A stretch of 58,570 nt of DNA, taken from the NCBI GenBank assembly GCA_005880615.1, contig VBID01000126.1:1-58570 (forward strand), read 5' to 3'. A program made the translations under genes and the position numbers. Under the pieces are notes generated by a model that did no database searches, was not told the origin of the DNA, and worked only from the letters and a program-made list of their open reading frames with translations. Positions 40,214 to 48,042 of the stretch are shown here, one piece after another; within the stretch, counting starts at the first letter, position 1, and each line of letters begins with the position of its first letter. This stretch comes from Chloroflexota bacterium. GTDB lineage: Bacteria > Chloroflexota > Dormibacteria > CF-121.

Positions 40214-40816
40214 GTGTTCCTGTTCGTCCTCTTGGCGGCAGGGATCGTGCTCGCTGTCATCCTGGGAGGCGACGTTCGGCGTCTTGCCCAGATCCAGCTC
40301 GAACATCCCGAGCTCCTCATTGCGGCCTTTGTGGGGCGAGGCCTCGTTGTCCTGCTGGGCGCCACCCACTCCCTGACTCTCATCGCTCTCGCTCGCCCGC
40401 TGAATGTGTTCGTGGGCCTCTTTCTCCTGGCGGTCGTCTGGCTGAACCGTCACCTGCCGGGCGCGCTGCTGTTCGGACTGGGGCAGACGCTCAATCTGGC
40501 GGCGATCGTCGCCTTCGGCGGGCGGATGCCCGTGCTGTTTCTGACGCCCCCGGGCGGAATAGATGCCGTTCATGCCTCGGCCCGGCTCGAGATGCTGCGC
40601 AAGGGCTTCGACCCCCTTCACGTCTATCTCGCGCATCCGACTGGGCTCTGGTTTCTGGGCGACATCGTTGACATCTCGCTGCTCCACCATATTTCCGTGG
40701 TCAGCCTTGGCGACCTGCTCATGGTCGCTGGCGCGATCTGGCTGGTGATCCGGGTCAGCCGGGAGAAGCGATCCTCCGCGGTGCCGACCTCCGTGCCCGA
40801 GTCAGCCGGGCTTTGA
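40214..40816 (+). CDS. DUF5317-family membrane protein
   Basis: 200 residues from GTG 40214, 4 nt after the HD-GYP-MFS stop. About five membrane helices, with the family's recognisable VAFGGRMPVLF and the late HPTGLWFLGDIVDI. DUF5317 proteins have no established function. Likely co-transcribed with the fusion gene and with dedA, whose TTG overlaps its TGA. Confidence 0.7.
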   Translation: MFLFVLLAAGIVLAVILGGDVRRLAQIQLEHPELLIAAFVGRGLVVLLGATHSLTLIALARPLNVFVGLFLLAVVWLNRHLPGALLFGLGQTLNLAAIVAFGGRMPVLFLTPPGGIDAVHASARLEMLRKGFDPLHVYLAHPTGLWFLGDIVDISLLHHISVVSLGDLLMVAGAIWLVIRVSREKRSSAVPTSVPESAGL

Positions 40817-41415
40817 GCCAGACACTCACCAGCCTGGTCGCGACCTACGGGCTGCTGGCCGTGGTCCTCCTGATGGCGGCGGAGAGTTGCGGCCTGCCGT
40901 TCCCGAGCGAGGTGATCATGCCGTTCAGCGGCGCGCTCGCGGCAGCTGGGCATCTCAATCTGGCCGGGGCGATCCTGGCCGGCGGGCTTGGCAACCTAGC
41001 GGGATCGTTGGTTGCTTACTGGCTGGCGGCTCGCTTCGGCGAGTCGCTCCTCCTCGGCCCTGGTCGTTGGGTCGGGATTCGCCGGTCCCACGTGGAGCTT
41101 GCCGACCGCTGGTTCACCCGCTACGGGCTGCTGGCCGTGCTGATCGGGCGCGTGCTTCCCGTGATCCGGACCTACATCTCCTTCCCCGCCGGCCTCGCCC
41201 GCGTTCGCCTCGAGCCGTTCGCCGTCCTCACCTTCGTGGGGGCCCTTCCCTGGTGCGCCATGCTGGCCCTGGCCGGCTTCTGGTTGGGCTCCAACTGGAC
41301 CCGCATCTCCCGCCCGATCGAGGCCGCCGCGGTCGTGATTGCCATCGGGGTCTTGGGCGCCCTGGCGGTCTGGGTGTGGCGGGGCCGATCGGTTGCCGAG
41401 GCAGGCGCGCGCTGA
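40813..41415 (+). CDS. DedA-family membrane protein
   Basis: 200 residues from TTG 40813 (TTGA overlap). Conserved ESCGLPFPSEVIMPFSGALA near the N-terminus and GRVLPVIRTYISFPAGLARV in the SNARE-associated core are diagnostic. DedA proteins are involved in lipid-carrier or phospholipid flipping and proton-dependent envelope homeostasis. Third gene of the operon with the HD-GYP-MFS fusion. Confidence 0.9.
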   Translation: MSQTLTSLVATYGLLAVVLLMAAESCGLPFPSEVIMPFSGALAAAGHLNLAGAILAGGLGNLAGSLVAYWLAARFGESLLLGPGRWVGIRRSHVELADRWFTRYGLLAVLIGRVLPVIRTYISFPAGLARVRLEPFAVLTFVGALPWCAMLALAGFWLGSNWTRISRPIEAAAVVIAIGVLGALAVWVWRGRSVAEAGAR

Positions 41416-41533
41416 TCTGCGCATGGCCTACCCCGCCTTCCCGTTTCCCCTTTGAGTTGATAACGCTGGTGCTGCTCTTCCCCGAAGCGGGGGGCTACCG
41501 TGGCATGGAGGTCCGGATGGGGGGGCGCCCCGC

Positions 41534-42592
41534 GTGATTCAGCGCAAACGGGTCGACCAATTCTGGGAGGGTCAGGACTCCCGCGCCCTCCTGTTCCTGG
41601 GTGTGCTGGCGGTCATCACAGCCATCTTTGGGTTCGCCATCCGTGGCATTCTGGGCCCGTTCCTGATCGCCGCGGTGCTGGCCCTGATCCTGAACCCGCT
41701 GGTCAACCTCGTCGAGCGCTACCGGGTGCCGCGGATGGTGGCGATCATCGGCATCTACGCCGCCGGGCTGGTCCTGTTCGCCGCGGGTATCGCCTTCATT
41801 GCGCCGCTCGCCCGGCAGGAATTCGTCGCCCTGGTGAAGCAGGGACCCTCCGTGGCCGCCTACTTCCAGGACCTGGCCGGCCGTCACCATGCGGTCTCGA
41901 TCTTCGGGATCCCGGTCGACCTCCGGCAGACCTACGGTACCCTCGCTGCCAACCTGCCGGCGCTGCTGGCCGGCCACCTCCAGTCGCTGGTCCAGAACGT
42001 GTTCACCGTTCTCAACTGGCTCCTGCAGGCTCTCCTCGTGCTCCTGATCGCCTTCTTCTTGGTGAAAGATGCCCACGCCATCCGTCGCTTCTTTGAGCAA
42101 CTGATCCCCAAGGGATACCGAGGCGATGTGCGGGCGGTGGCTCGGGAAATCTATCTGATGTTGGGTGCCTATATGCGGGGCCAGCTGCTGATCTGCGCCC
42201 TGGTGGGGGTGGTGACGGCGATCGCCATGCTGCTGGTCGGCGTGCCCTACTGGTTGGCGCTGGGCGTGGTGGCCGGGGCGACCGCCTTTATCCCCTTCAT
42301 CGGTCCCTTGCTCGGTGCACTGCCGGCCGTGGCGGTGGCCGCCTTCGTATCACAATCCCCCAGCAAGGTGGTCCTGGTGCTCATCATTTACTTCATCATC
42401 AGCAACATCATCTACAACTTCATCTCGCCCAAGGTCTTCGGGGACGCGGTGCACCTGAGTCCCATGCTGATCATCTTCGCCTTTGTGGTGGGTGGCTACC
42501 TGGCCGGGATCCTGGGACTGTTCCTGGCGGTGCCGGTGGCAGCGTCGGTTCGCATCGTCTTCCTCTACTTGCAAGAACGCGTCTACGCGTAA
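41534..42592 (+). CDS. AI-2E-family transporter (TqsA/PerM type)
   Basis: 352 residues from GTG 41534. Eight hydrophobic segments in the family's pattern, with LLIAFFLVKDAHAIRRFF, the YLMLGAYMRGQLLICALVG loop and VPYWLALGVVAGATAFIPFIGPLLGALPA. Members act as sodium/proton-coupled exporters or autoinducer-2 exporters; substrate here unknown. The 118-nt gap before it shows no clear motif. Confidence 0.88.
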   Translation: MIQRKRVDQFWEGQDSRALLFLGVLAVITAIFGFAIRGILGPFLIAAVLALILNPLVNLVERYRVPRMVAIIGIYAAGLVLFAAGIAFIAPLARQEFVALVKQGPSVAAYFQDLAGRHHAVSIFGIPVDLRQTYGTLAANLPALLAGHLQSLVQNVFTVLNWLLQALLVLLIAFFLVKDAHAIRRFFEQLIPKGYRGDVRAVAREIYLMLGAYMRGQLLICALVGVVTAIAMLLVGVPYWLALGVVAGATAFIPFIGPLLGALPAVAVAAFVSQSPSKVVLVLIIYFIISNIIYNFISPKVFGDAVHLSPMLIIFAFVVGGYLAGILGLFLAVPVAASVRIVFLYLQERVYA

Positions 42593-43307
42593 GCTCGCCC
42601 TCCTTTCCGACATCCACAGCAACCTCGAGGCGCTGGAAGCGGTGCTGCGCGGGTTGCCGCCGGTGGACGTGGTGGTGGTGATGGGCGATGTGGTCGGCTA
42701 TGGACCGGACCCGAACGGCGTGATCTCTCGGCTGCGTGCCGAAGGCGTCCGGGCGGTGCAGGGGAACCACGATCGCGCCGTGCAGGACCCAAAGCTGCTG
42801 GAGTGGTTCAACCCGCATGCCGCGGCCGCCCTCGAATGGACGCGCGGCGTCCTATCGCCCGAAAGTGCCGCCTACCTGGCGCGCCTCCCGGTGCAACGCC
42901 GGGTTGGCCCTCATCGCGTCGTACATGGGAGCCCTCGCAAACCGTACATCTGGGAGTACATCCTGGAGTTCGGGCAGGCCAGCGAGATCCTGGACCGCCT
43001 GGGGAACCGGCTGTGCTTTTTCGGGCACACCCACTTGCCGCGGATTTTCACGATGCAGGATGAAGTGATCCCGGAGCTGGGGCCGGCCAGCCCCTGGTAC
43101 ACATTGCCCCAACCGGCGCTGGTGAACCCGGGGAGCGTGGGCCAACCCCGCGACGGCGTTCCCGACGCCGCGTTCGCGGTGGTCGATCTGGACGGGCCGG
43201 CAGTCCAGTTCCATCGTGTCCCCTACGATGTTCCGACGACCCAGGCCAAGATCTTGGCCGCCGGGCTGCCCGAGATCGAGGCCGCCCGGCTTGCGCTGGG
43301 AATGTGA
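42585..43307 (+). CDS. YfcE/MJ0936-type metallophosphoesterase
   Basis: About 240 residues. Calcineurin-like metal motifs are all present: LLSDIHSNLEAL, MGDVVGYGPDP, QGNHDRA, VHGSP and GHTHLP. Substrates for this group include cyclic nucleotides and phosphodiesters. No ATG, GTG, TTG or CTG lies near the expected N-terminus (RKLALLSDIH); the nearest fit is ACG 42585, which overlaps the upstream stop by 8 nt. A GTG at 42483 would add 34 unlikely residues. Confidence 0.88.
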   Translation, partial: TRKLALLSDIHSNLEALEAVLRGLPPVDVVVVMGDVVGYGPDPNGVISRLRAEGVRAVQGNHDRAVQDPKLLEWFNPHAAAALEWTRGVLSPESAAYLARLPVQRRVGPHRVVHGSPRKPYIWEYILEFGQASEILDRLGNRLCFFGHTHLPRIFTMQDEVIPELGPASPWYTLPQPALVNPGSVGQPRDGVPDAAFAVVDLDGPAVQFHRVPYDVPTTQAKILAAGLPEIEAARLALGM

Positions 43308-43318
43308 GGGAGCGTTCT

Positions 43319-43324
43319 TATAAT
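43319..43324 (+). promoter_or_regulatory. -10 box for RCK gene pair
   Basis: TATAAT, 12 nt before ATG 43337, leaving only a few nucleotides of leader. Confidence 0.5.
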
Positions 43325-43336
43325 GGGTCTCCTGCC

Positions 43337-43735
43337 ATGAGGGTGATCATCGTGGGATGCAGCCGGGTGGGAGCCATGGTAGCCAAGGTGCTGGTCGCCG
43401 ATGGCCACCAGGTCACCGTTGTTGACATCAACCGGAGCTCTTTCAACCGCCTGGGGCCGGACTTCCCGGGGGAGATGGTGCTGGGCAATGGCATTGATGA
43501 GGATGTGCTTCGCAAAGCCGGTATCGAGCAGGCCGAGGGGTTTGCCTCGCTCACCAACGGCGACAACCGGAACATCATGGCGGCCCAGATCGCCCGCGAG
43601 ATCTTCCACGTCCCTCGGGTGATCACCCGCATCTACGATCCCATCCGGGAGAACGTCTACCGCGAGCTGGGCCTGGATACGACCAGCCCGACCCTGACCG
43701 GGGTCCGGGAGATTCACCGTATGCTGAAAGGCTGA
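43337..43735 (+). CDS. TrkA-N (RCK) domain protein, first copy
   Basis: 132 residues from ATG 43337. The Rossmann start RVIIVGCSRVGAMVAKVL and the acidic VVDINRSSF at the end of strand 2 indicate NAD/ADP-type nucleotide binding. Only the RCK-N domain is present, with no TrkA-C domain. Such proteins gate Ktr/Trk potassium channels as rings. The second copy follows after 10 nt. Confidence 0.9.
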   Translation: MRVIIVGCSRVGAMVAKVLVADGHQVTVVDINRSSFNRLGPDFPGEMVLGNGIDEDVLRKAGIEQAEGFASLTNGDNRNIMAAQIAREIFHVPRVITRIYDPIRENVYRELGLDTTSPTLTGVREIHRMLKG

Positions 43736-43745
43736 GGGCGTGGGC

Positions 43746-44192
43746 ATGTATGTGATCGTGATCGGGGGCGGCAAGGTCGGGTACTACTTGAGCAAGCACC
43801 TGATCGAGCGGGGATACGAGGTCACCTTGATCGAGAAGGATCCCCGCCGGGCCGAGGTCCTGACCTCCCAGCTGGGGGAGGTGGTGATGGTCGGGGATGG
43901 CGATGAGATGGCCTTCCTGGCTACCACCGGCATGGAGCGGGCGGACGTGGTGGTGGCCGTCACTGGCGATGACGAGGACAACCTGATCGCCTGCCAGATG
44001 GCCAAACGTAAGTTCGATGTCCCCCGGACGGTCGCCCGGGTCAACAACCCCTCCAACGTCCGGATCTTCAAGACGCTGGGCGTAGATGTGGCGCTGAGCG
44101 CCACCGAAGTCCTGCTCGACCTGCTGGAACGAGAGCTGGCCAAGGAGCCCGCCAAACGGGCGCCCACCTCGCAGCCGAACCCGAAGCGCTAG
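43746..44192 (+). CDS. TrkA-N (RCK) domain protein, second copy
   Basis: 148 residues from ATG 43746, preceded by GAGGG; GTG 43740 is an alternative. The Rossmann motif YVIVIGGGKVGYYLSKHL and LIEKDPRRAE match RCK-N. A short polar tail follows in place of the TrkA-C domain. With the first copy it may form a hetero-oligomeric regulator. No KtrB/TrkH channel subunit is in the window. Confidence 0.9.
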   Translation: MYVIVIGGGKVGYYLSKHLIERGYEVTLIEKDPRRAEVLTSQLGEVVMVGDGDEMAFLATTGMERADVVVAVTGDDEDNLIACQMAKRKFDVPRTVARVNNPSNVRIFKTLGVDVALSATEVLLDLLERELAKEPAKRAPTSQPNPKR

Positions 44193-44214
44193 ACCCCCGG
44201 ATTGGACTGAGCGT

Positions 44215-44240
44215 AAAAAAGGCCGGCCAGAGGGCCGGCC
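44215..44240 (-). terminator. intrinsic terminator of the DUF5679 gene
   Basis: On the minus strand GGCCGGCC-CTCT-GGCCGGCC is followed by six T. It starts 24 nt after the DUF5679 stop. The same stem could also stop plus-strand readthrough, but without a T-run. Confidence 0.85.
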
Positions 44241-44263
44241 CGGGGGGTTTCGAGGACTGAGAG

Positions 44264-44416
44264 TTACACTCGGCTGCCGATCTTGTAGATCTTGGTGCCG
44301 CAGGTCGGGCATGAGCCGGTGGTGGCCGGCTTGCCATTCTTCATCGTGATCTGCTGGGCATCTTTGATCTCGACCTTCTTCTTACACTTCAGACAGTAGC
44401 CAGTAACCGCTGCCAT
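44264..44416 (-). CDS. DUF5679 zinc-ribbon protein
   Basis: 50 residues with GYCLKCKKKVEIKDAQQ, then GSCPTCGTKIYKIG: two CxxC knuckles forming a single zinc ribbon, the complete DUF5679 domain. AAGGAGAG lies upstream, somewhat far (13 nt) from the ATG. A strong terminator follows. Function unknown; small zinc ribbons often bind nucleic acids or polymerase. Confidence 0.88.
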   Translation of the reverse strand: MAAVTGYCLKCKKKVEIKDAQQITMKNGKPATTGSCPTCGTKIYKIGSRV

Positions 44417-44498
44417 CACAGTCTTCACACTCTCCTTTTCATTGCTCCGCCGACACCGGAAGCCCCTCCAAAAACTGCCCTAGGATAGCACAAGTTCC

Positions 44499-44517
44499 TG
44501 AATTCGGGCCGAATTCA
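44499..44517. promoter_or_regulatory. 19-bp palindromic operator candidate
   Basis: TGAATTCGG-G-CCGAATTCA has perfect 9-bp arms around one base. It lies between the divergent DUF5679 and fabG-like genes, about 29 nt before the TATACT of the latter, where a repressor could act on both. Confidence 0.5.
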
Positions 44518-44545
44518 AAATCCTGTGCAAAAACCGGTGCCTCCC

Positions 44546-44551
44546 TATACT
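44546..44551 (+). promoter_or_regulatory. -10 box for leaderless fabG-like gene
   Basis: TATACT ends 7 nt before GTG 44559, so the transcript should start at the initiation codon. Confidence 0.55.
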
Positions 44552-44558
44552 GGGTGTC

Positions 44559-45314
44559 GTGCCAGGGGAGGGGGTGCTTGTCGACCGGGTGGCGGTGGTG
44601 ACGGGAGCCTCCCGGGGCATCGGGCGGGTGGTGGCCCGACAGCTGGCCCAGCTGGGAGCCAGCGTGGTCGTCAACTACAAGACCCAGGCGGAGGCGGCCA
44701 CCCGGGTAGTCGCCGAGATCGTCGCCGCTGGCGGCGTAGCCGAAGCGATCGCGGCCGACGTGGCCCGCGCGGAAGCGGTCGACGCCCTGTTCCGGCAGGC
44801 CCTGGCGCGGTTTGGGCGGTGCGACATCCTGGTCAACAACGCCGGCATCATCCGGGACAACCTGCTGCTCCGCCTGGAGGCAGCCGACTTCGACGCCGTC
44901 CTGGAGACCAATCTCAAAGGGGCCTTTCTCTGCGCCCGCGCCGCCTTGAAGCCGATGCTGCGCCAGCGATTCGGCCGGATCGTGAACATGAGCTCGGTGG
45001 TCGGGCTGCACGGCAACCCTGGCCAGACCAACTACGCCGCTGCCAAGGCCGGGCTGATCGGCCTCACCCGCGCTCTGGCCAAGGAGGTGGGGTCGCGCCA
45101 GATCACGGTGAACGCGGTTGCCCCGGGCTTCATCGAGACGGACATCACCTCCCATCTGGGCGACGCCTCCCGCACCGCCCTCCTGGAGCGCATCCCGCTG
45201 GGCCGACTCGGTACGGCCGACGATGTGGCCGGCCTGGTCGGGTTCCTCTGCACCCCGGCGGCCGCCTACATCACCGGCCAGGTGATCGCCGTCGACGGCG
45301 GCCTGATCCTCTAA
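44559..45314 (+). CDS. fabG: 3-oxoacyl-ACP reductase (FabG-type SDR)
   Basis: 251 residues from GTG 44559. NADP-binding TGASRGIGRVVA, LVNNAGIIRDN, catalytic Ser in NMSSVVG and the YAAAK pair, plus NAVAPGFIETDIT, follow FabG closely. It reduces beta-ketoacyl-ACP. It stands 2 kb from the fabF-fabD-acpP cluster, with intervening DUF genes, and has its own leaderless promoter and palindrome. Confidence 0.9.
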   Translation: MPGEGVLVDRVAVVTGASRGIGRVVARQLAQLGASVVVNYKTQAEAATRVVAEIVAAGGVAEAIAADVARAEAVDALFRQALARFGRCDILVNNAGIIRDNLLLRLEAADFDAVLETNLKGAFLCARAALKPMLRQRFGRIVNMSSVVGLHGNPGQTNYAAAKAGLIGLTRALAKEVGSRQITVNAVAPGFIETDITSHLGDASRTALLERIPLGRLGTADDVAGLVGFLCTPAAAYITGQVIAVDGGLIL

Positions 45315-45386
45315 GCAGCAGCGCCGCCAGCCCGGCTAGACTGGACCCCGCATCGGTCCGGTCAGTCAGCATAGAGGGAGGGAGTC

Positions 45387-46013
45387 ATGGCTCAGGCGGC
45401 CGCCGCATCCCAGGTGAAGACCAAGTTCGTCGTCGAGGGGGACTATTTCGAGGCCTGCAGCTGCAAGGTGATGTGCTCCTGCATCTTCCTGGCCCCGGCG
45501 ACCGAGGATCATTGCGACGTGTTCATCGGCTGGCACGTCACCAAGGGTCAGCTGGGCAACACCGACCTCAAGGGTCTCAACGCCGCGCTCGTGGTGCACT
45601 CGCCGAAGCAGATGACCGACGGTGGTTGGAAGCTGGCGCTCTACATCGATGAGCGGGCCAGCAAAGAGCAGGCGGAGGCCCTGACCGGCATCTTCTCGGG
45701 GCAGGCCGGTGGCCACCTGGCCAATCTCGGTCCGCTGGTGGGGAGCCTGGCTGGCGTGACTCCCGCGCCGATCACTTTTGAGACTCGCGACGGGAAACGG
45801 CGGCTAGAAGTGGGTCGTTACCTGCGCGGCGAGATCGAGGAACTCAAGGGCGGCGACGGCAAGAACCCGGCGGTGATCAGCAACGCGCCGTTCGGGGCGG
45901 TGACCCAGCCGGTTCGGAAGGGCAAGGCGGGCGTGGTGCGCTACGACCACTTCTGGAAGGCCGAGGTCGACGGGACCAACGCGTTCCTCACCGAATTCCG
46001 CTACGAAAACTAG
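45387..46013 (+). CDS. DUF1326 protein
   Basis: 208 residues. Starts with the conserved EGDYFEACSCKVMCSCIF and has FWKAEVDGTNAFLTEFRYEN at the end, the DUF1326 frame. The Cys cluster suggests a metal site. AGGGAGGGAG precedes the ATG, and TAGACT at 45337-45342 is a likely -10. DUF1326 genes are commonly paired with DUF2182, as here (15-nt gap), possibly a metal handling or redox pair. Confidence 0.88.
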   Translation: MAQAAAASQVKTKFVVEGDYFEACSCKVMCSCIFLAPATEDHCDVFIGWHVTKGQLGNTDLKGLNAALVVHSPKQMTDGGWKLALYIDERASKEQAEALTGIFSGQAGGHLANLGPLVGSLAGVTPAPITFETRDGKRRLEVGRYLRGEIEELKGGDGKNPAVISNAPFGAVTQPVRKGKAGVVRYDHFWKAEVDGTNAFLTEFRYEN

Positions 46014-46028
46014 GCGCATCGCGGTCCG

Positions 46029-46799
46029 GTGATCGCCCAAGCCCCCTCGGTGCGACTACGGCGGCAGCGCAATCTGCTTCTGGGCGTGCTCCTGGCCGTT
46101 GCGGCGATCTGCTGGCTGCTGGTTGTCCGGCAGGCTGGAATGCCGCCACCCATGGGACCGGCGATGGGAATGGCGCTGCCGCTGTTCCTGCTCGCGTGGG
46201 TGGCCATGATGGTCGCCATGATGTTTCCGACCGCGGCCCCGATGATCCTCATGTTCGCCACGGTCTCGGCGGGCAAGCGGCAGCGGGAGGAGCCCTTCGT
46301 GCCCGCCTGGGTATTCGTCAGCGGCTACCTGGCGGTGTGGGTCGGATTTGGCGTCCTAGCCTTCGGGACCGCGATTGGCATCGACGCGCTGTCGAGAGGA
46401 TCGCCCTGGTTGATGGGCAACGCCGCCCGGCTGGGTGGCCTTTTGCTCTTCCTCGGTGGGCTTTACCAACTCTCTCCCCTGAAAAACGTCTGTTTGGCGA
46501 AATGCCGAAGCCCGTTGAGTTTCATATTGACCTCGTGGCGTGACGGCTACGCCGGGGCCTTCGCCATGGGTCTGAAGCACGGCGTGTACTGCCTCGGCTG
46601 CTGCTGGCTGCTGTTCGCGATTCTCTTCCCGCTGGGGTTGATGAACATAGCCGCCATGGTCGGGTTAACTCTGCTCATCTTTGCCGAGAAATCGCTTCCC
46701 TTCGGCCTGGCCATTGCCCGCGTGGCCGGCGTCGCGCTGACCGTGTACGGCGGAGTCGTCATCGTCACCTCAGCGGGCCTCCCCGGGATGGCGATTTAG
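46029..46799 (+). CDS. DUF2182 membrane protein
   Basis: 256 residues from GTG 46029. Six to seven membrane helices with the family signatures WVAMMVAMMFPTAAPM and KHGVYCLGCCWLLF. Met/Cys-rich helices suggest a soft-metal ligand, but function is unestablished. Co-directional with the DUF1326 gene and convergent with fabF on its other side. Confidence 0.88.
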   Translation: MIAQAPSVRLRRQRNLLLGVLLAVAAICWLLVVRQAGMPPPMGPAMGMALPLFLLAWVAMMVAMMFPTAAPMILMFATVSAGKRQREEPFVPAWVFVSGYLAVWVGFGVLAFGTAIGIDALSRGSPWLMGNAARLGGLLLFLGGLYQLSPLKNVCLAKCRSPLSFILTSWRDGYAGAFAMGLKHGVYCLGCCWLLFAILFPLGLMNIAAMVGLTLLIFAEKSLPFGLAIARVAGVALTVYGGVVIVTSAGLPGMAI

Positions 46800-46812
46800 C
46801 GAGGGATCTTCG

Positions 46813-48042
46813 CTACTTCTCGAAGCGGGCGAACACGACGGTGGCGTTGTGGCCGCCCAGGCCAAAGGAGTTGGATAGCGCCACGCGGATCGGCGCCCGC
46901 CGGGCCGTATCCGGCACGTAGTCCAGGTCGCACTCCGGATCCGGGGTCCGAATATTGATGGTGGGCGGCATCACCTGATCGCGAATGGCCAGCGTGGTGA
47001 ATACCGCTTCGACCGCCCCGGCGGCCCCCATCATGTGCCCGGTCATGGACTTGGTGCTGCTCATCGCCAGGTGGCCGGCGTGCTCGCCGAAGACCCGGTG
47101 CACGGCGTCGGTCTCGAACTTGTCGTTGAGGGGGGTGCCCGTGCCGTGGGCATTGATATAGTCGACGCGGTCGGCGGTGACCTCCGAGGTCCGCAGCGCC
47201 CGGGTCATGCAGCTGACCGCGCCGTCCCCCTCCGCGGGAGCCGCCATGTCAAAGGCATCATTGCTGGAGCCATAGCCCAGCAGCTCGGCATAGATCCGGG
47301 CGCCGCGGGCGATGGCGTGATCCAGGTCCTCCACCACCAGGGCCCCGGCTCCCTCCGAGATCACGAAGCCGTTGCGGTCCTTGTCGAAGGGCCGGGAGGC
47401 CTGGGTGGGATCGGGGTGATTGCCCAGCGCTCGCATGGCGGTAAAGCCGGCGAAGATGACGGGTAGGATGGGGGCTTCGGCGCCGCCCGCGATCACCACC
47501 GCCGCATCACCGCGGCGGACCGTGTGAAAGGCCTCGCCCACCGCGTGGTTGCCGGTGGCGCAGGCGGACACGACCGCCATGTTCGGCCCCCGCAGCCCGA
47601 GGGCGATCGCGATGTGGCCTGAGCACGAATCCGGCAGCATGTTGGGGAGGAAGAAGGGGCTCACCCGCCGGAGGCCTCGCTCTTCGAACACCTTTTGTTG
47701 TTCCAGGAGAGTTCCGAGGCCGCCGGCCGCGCTGCCGAACACCACGCCAAAGTCGTCCTGGACCCCGTTCTTGGTGAAGCCGGCGTCGGCAAACGCCTCC
47801 TGGGCGGCGACCAGCCCGAGCTGCGTATAGCGATCCATTCGGCGCAGCTCCTTGGGCTCGACCGCCCCGGTCGGATCGAAGCCCTTGACCTCGCCCCCAA
47901 TCTGCACCGGGAAGTCGGTGGGATCGAAGAGGGTGACCCGGGCCACGCCCGACTGCCCTTCCAGCGCGGCCGCCCAGCTGCTCGGGACGTCGCTCCCGAT
48001 CGGCGTCACCGCGCCGAGCCCAGTGATGACGACGCGCTTCAC
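46813..48042 (-). CDS. fabF: beta-ketoacyl-ACP synthase II (second FabF)
   Basis: 409 residues from GTG 48042, which overlaps the fabD stop. Starts KRVVITGLGAVTPIG. Active-site Cys in VVSACATGNHAVG and both His motifs INAHGTGTPLND and STKSMTGHMMGAAG are intact. Part of the acpP-fabD-fabF operon, so it is the best candidate for the housekeeping elongation enzyme. A longer frame reaching 48219 is antisense-like extension and is not used. Confidence 0.94.
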   Translation of the reverse strand: MKRVVITGLGAVTPIGSDVPSSWAAALEGQSGVARVTLFDPTDFPVQIGGEVKGFDPTGAVEPKELRRMDRYTQLGLVAAQEAFADAGFTKNGVQDDFGVVFGSAAGGLGTLLEQQKVFEERGLRRVSPFFLPNMLPDSCSGHIAIALGLRGPNMAVVSACATGNHAVGEAFHTVRRGDAAVVIAGGAEAPILPVIFAGFTAMRALGNHPDPTQASRPFDKDRNGFVISEGAGALVVEDLDHAIARGARIYAELLGYGSSNDAFDMAAPAEGDGAVSCMTRALRTSEVTADRVDYINAHGTGTPLNDKFETDAVHRVFGEHAGHLAMSSTKSMTGHMMGAAGAVEAVFTTLAIRDQVMPPTINIRTPDPECDLDYVPDTARRAPIRVALSNSFGLGGHNATVVFARFEK

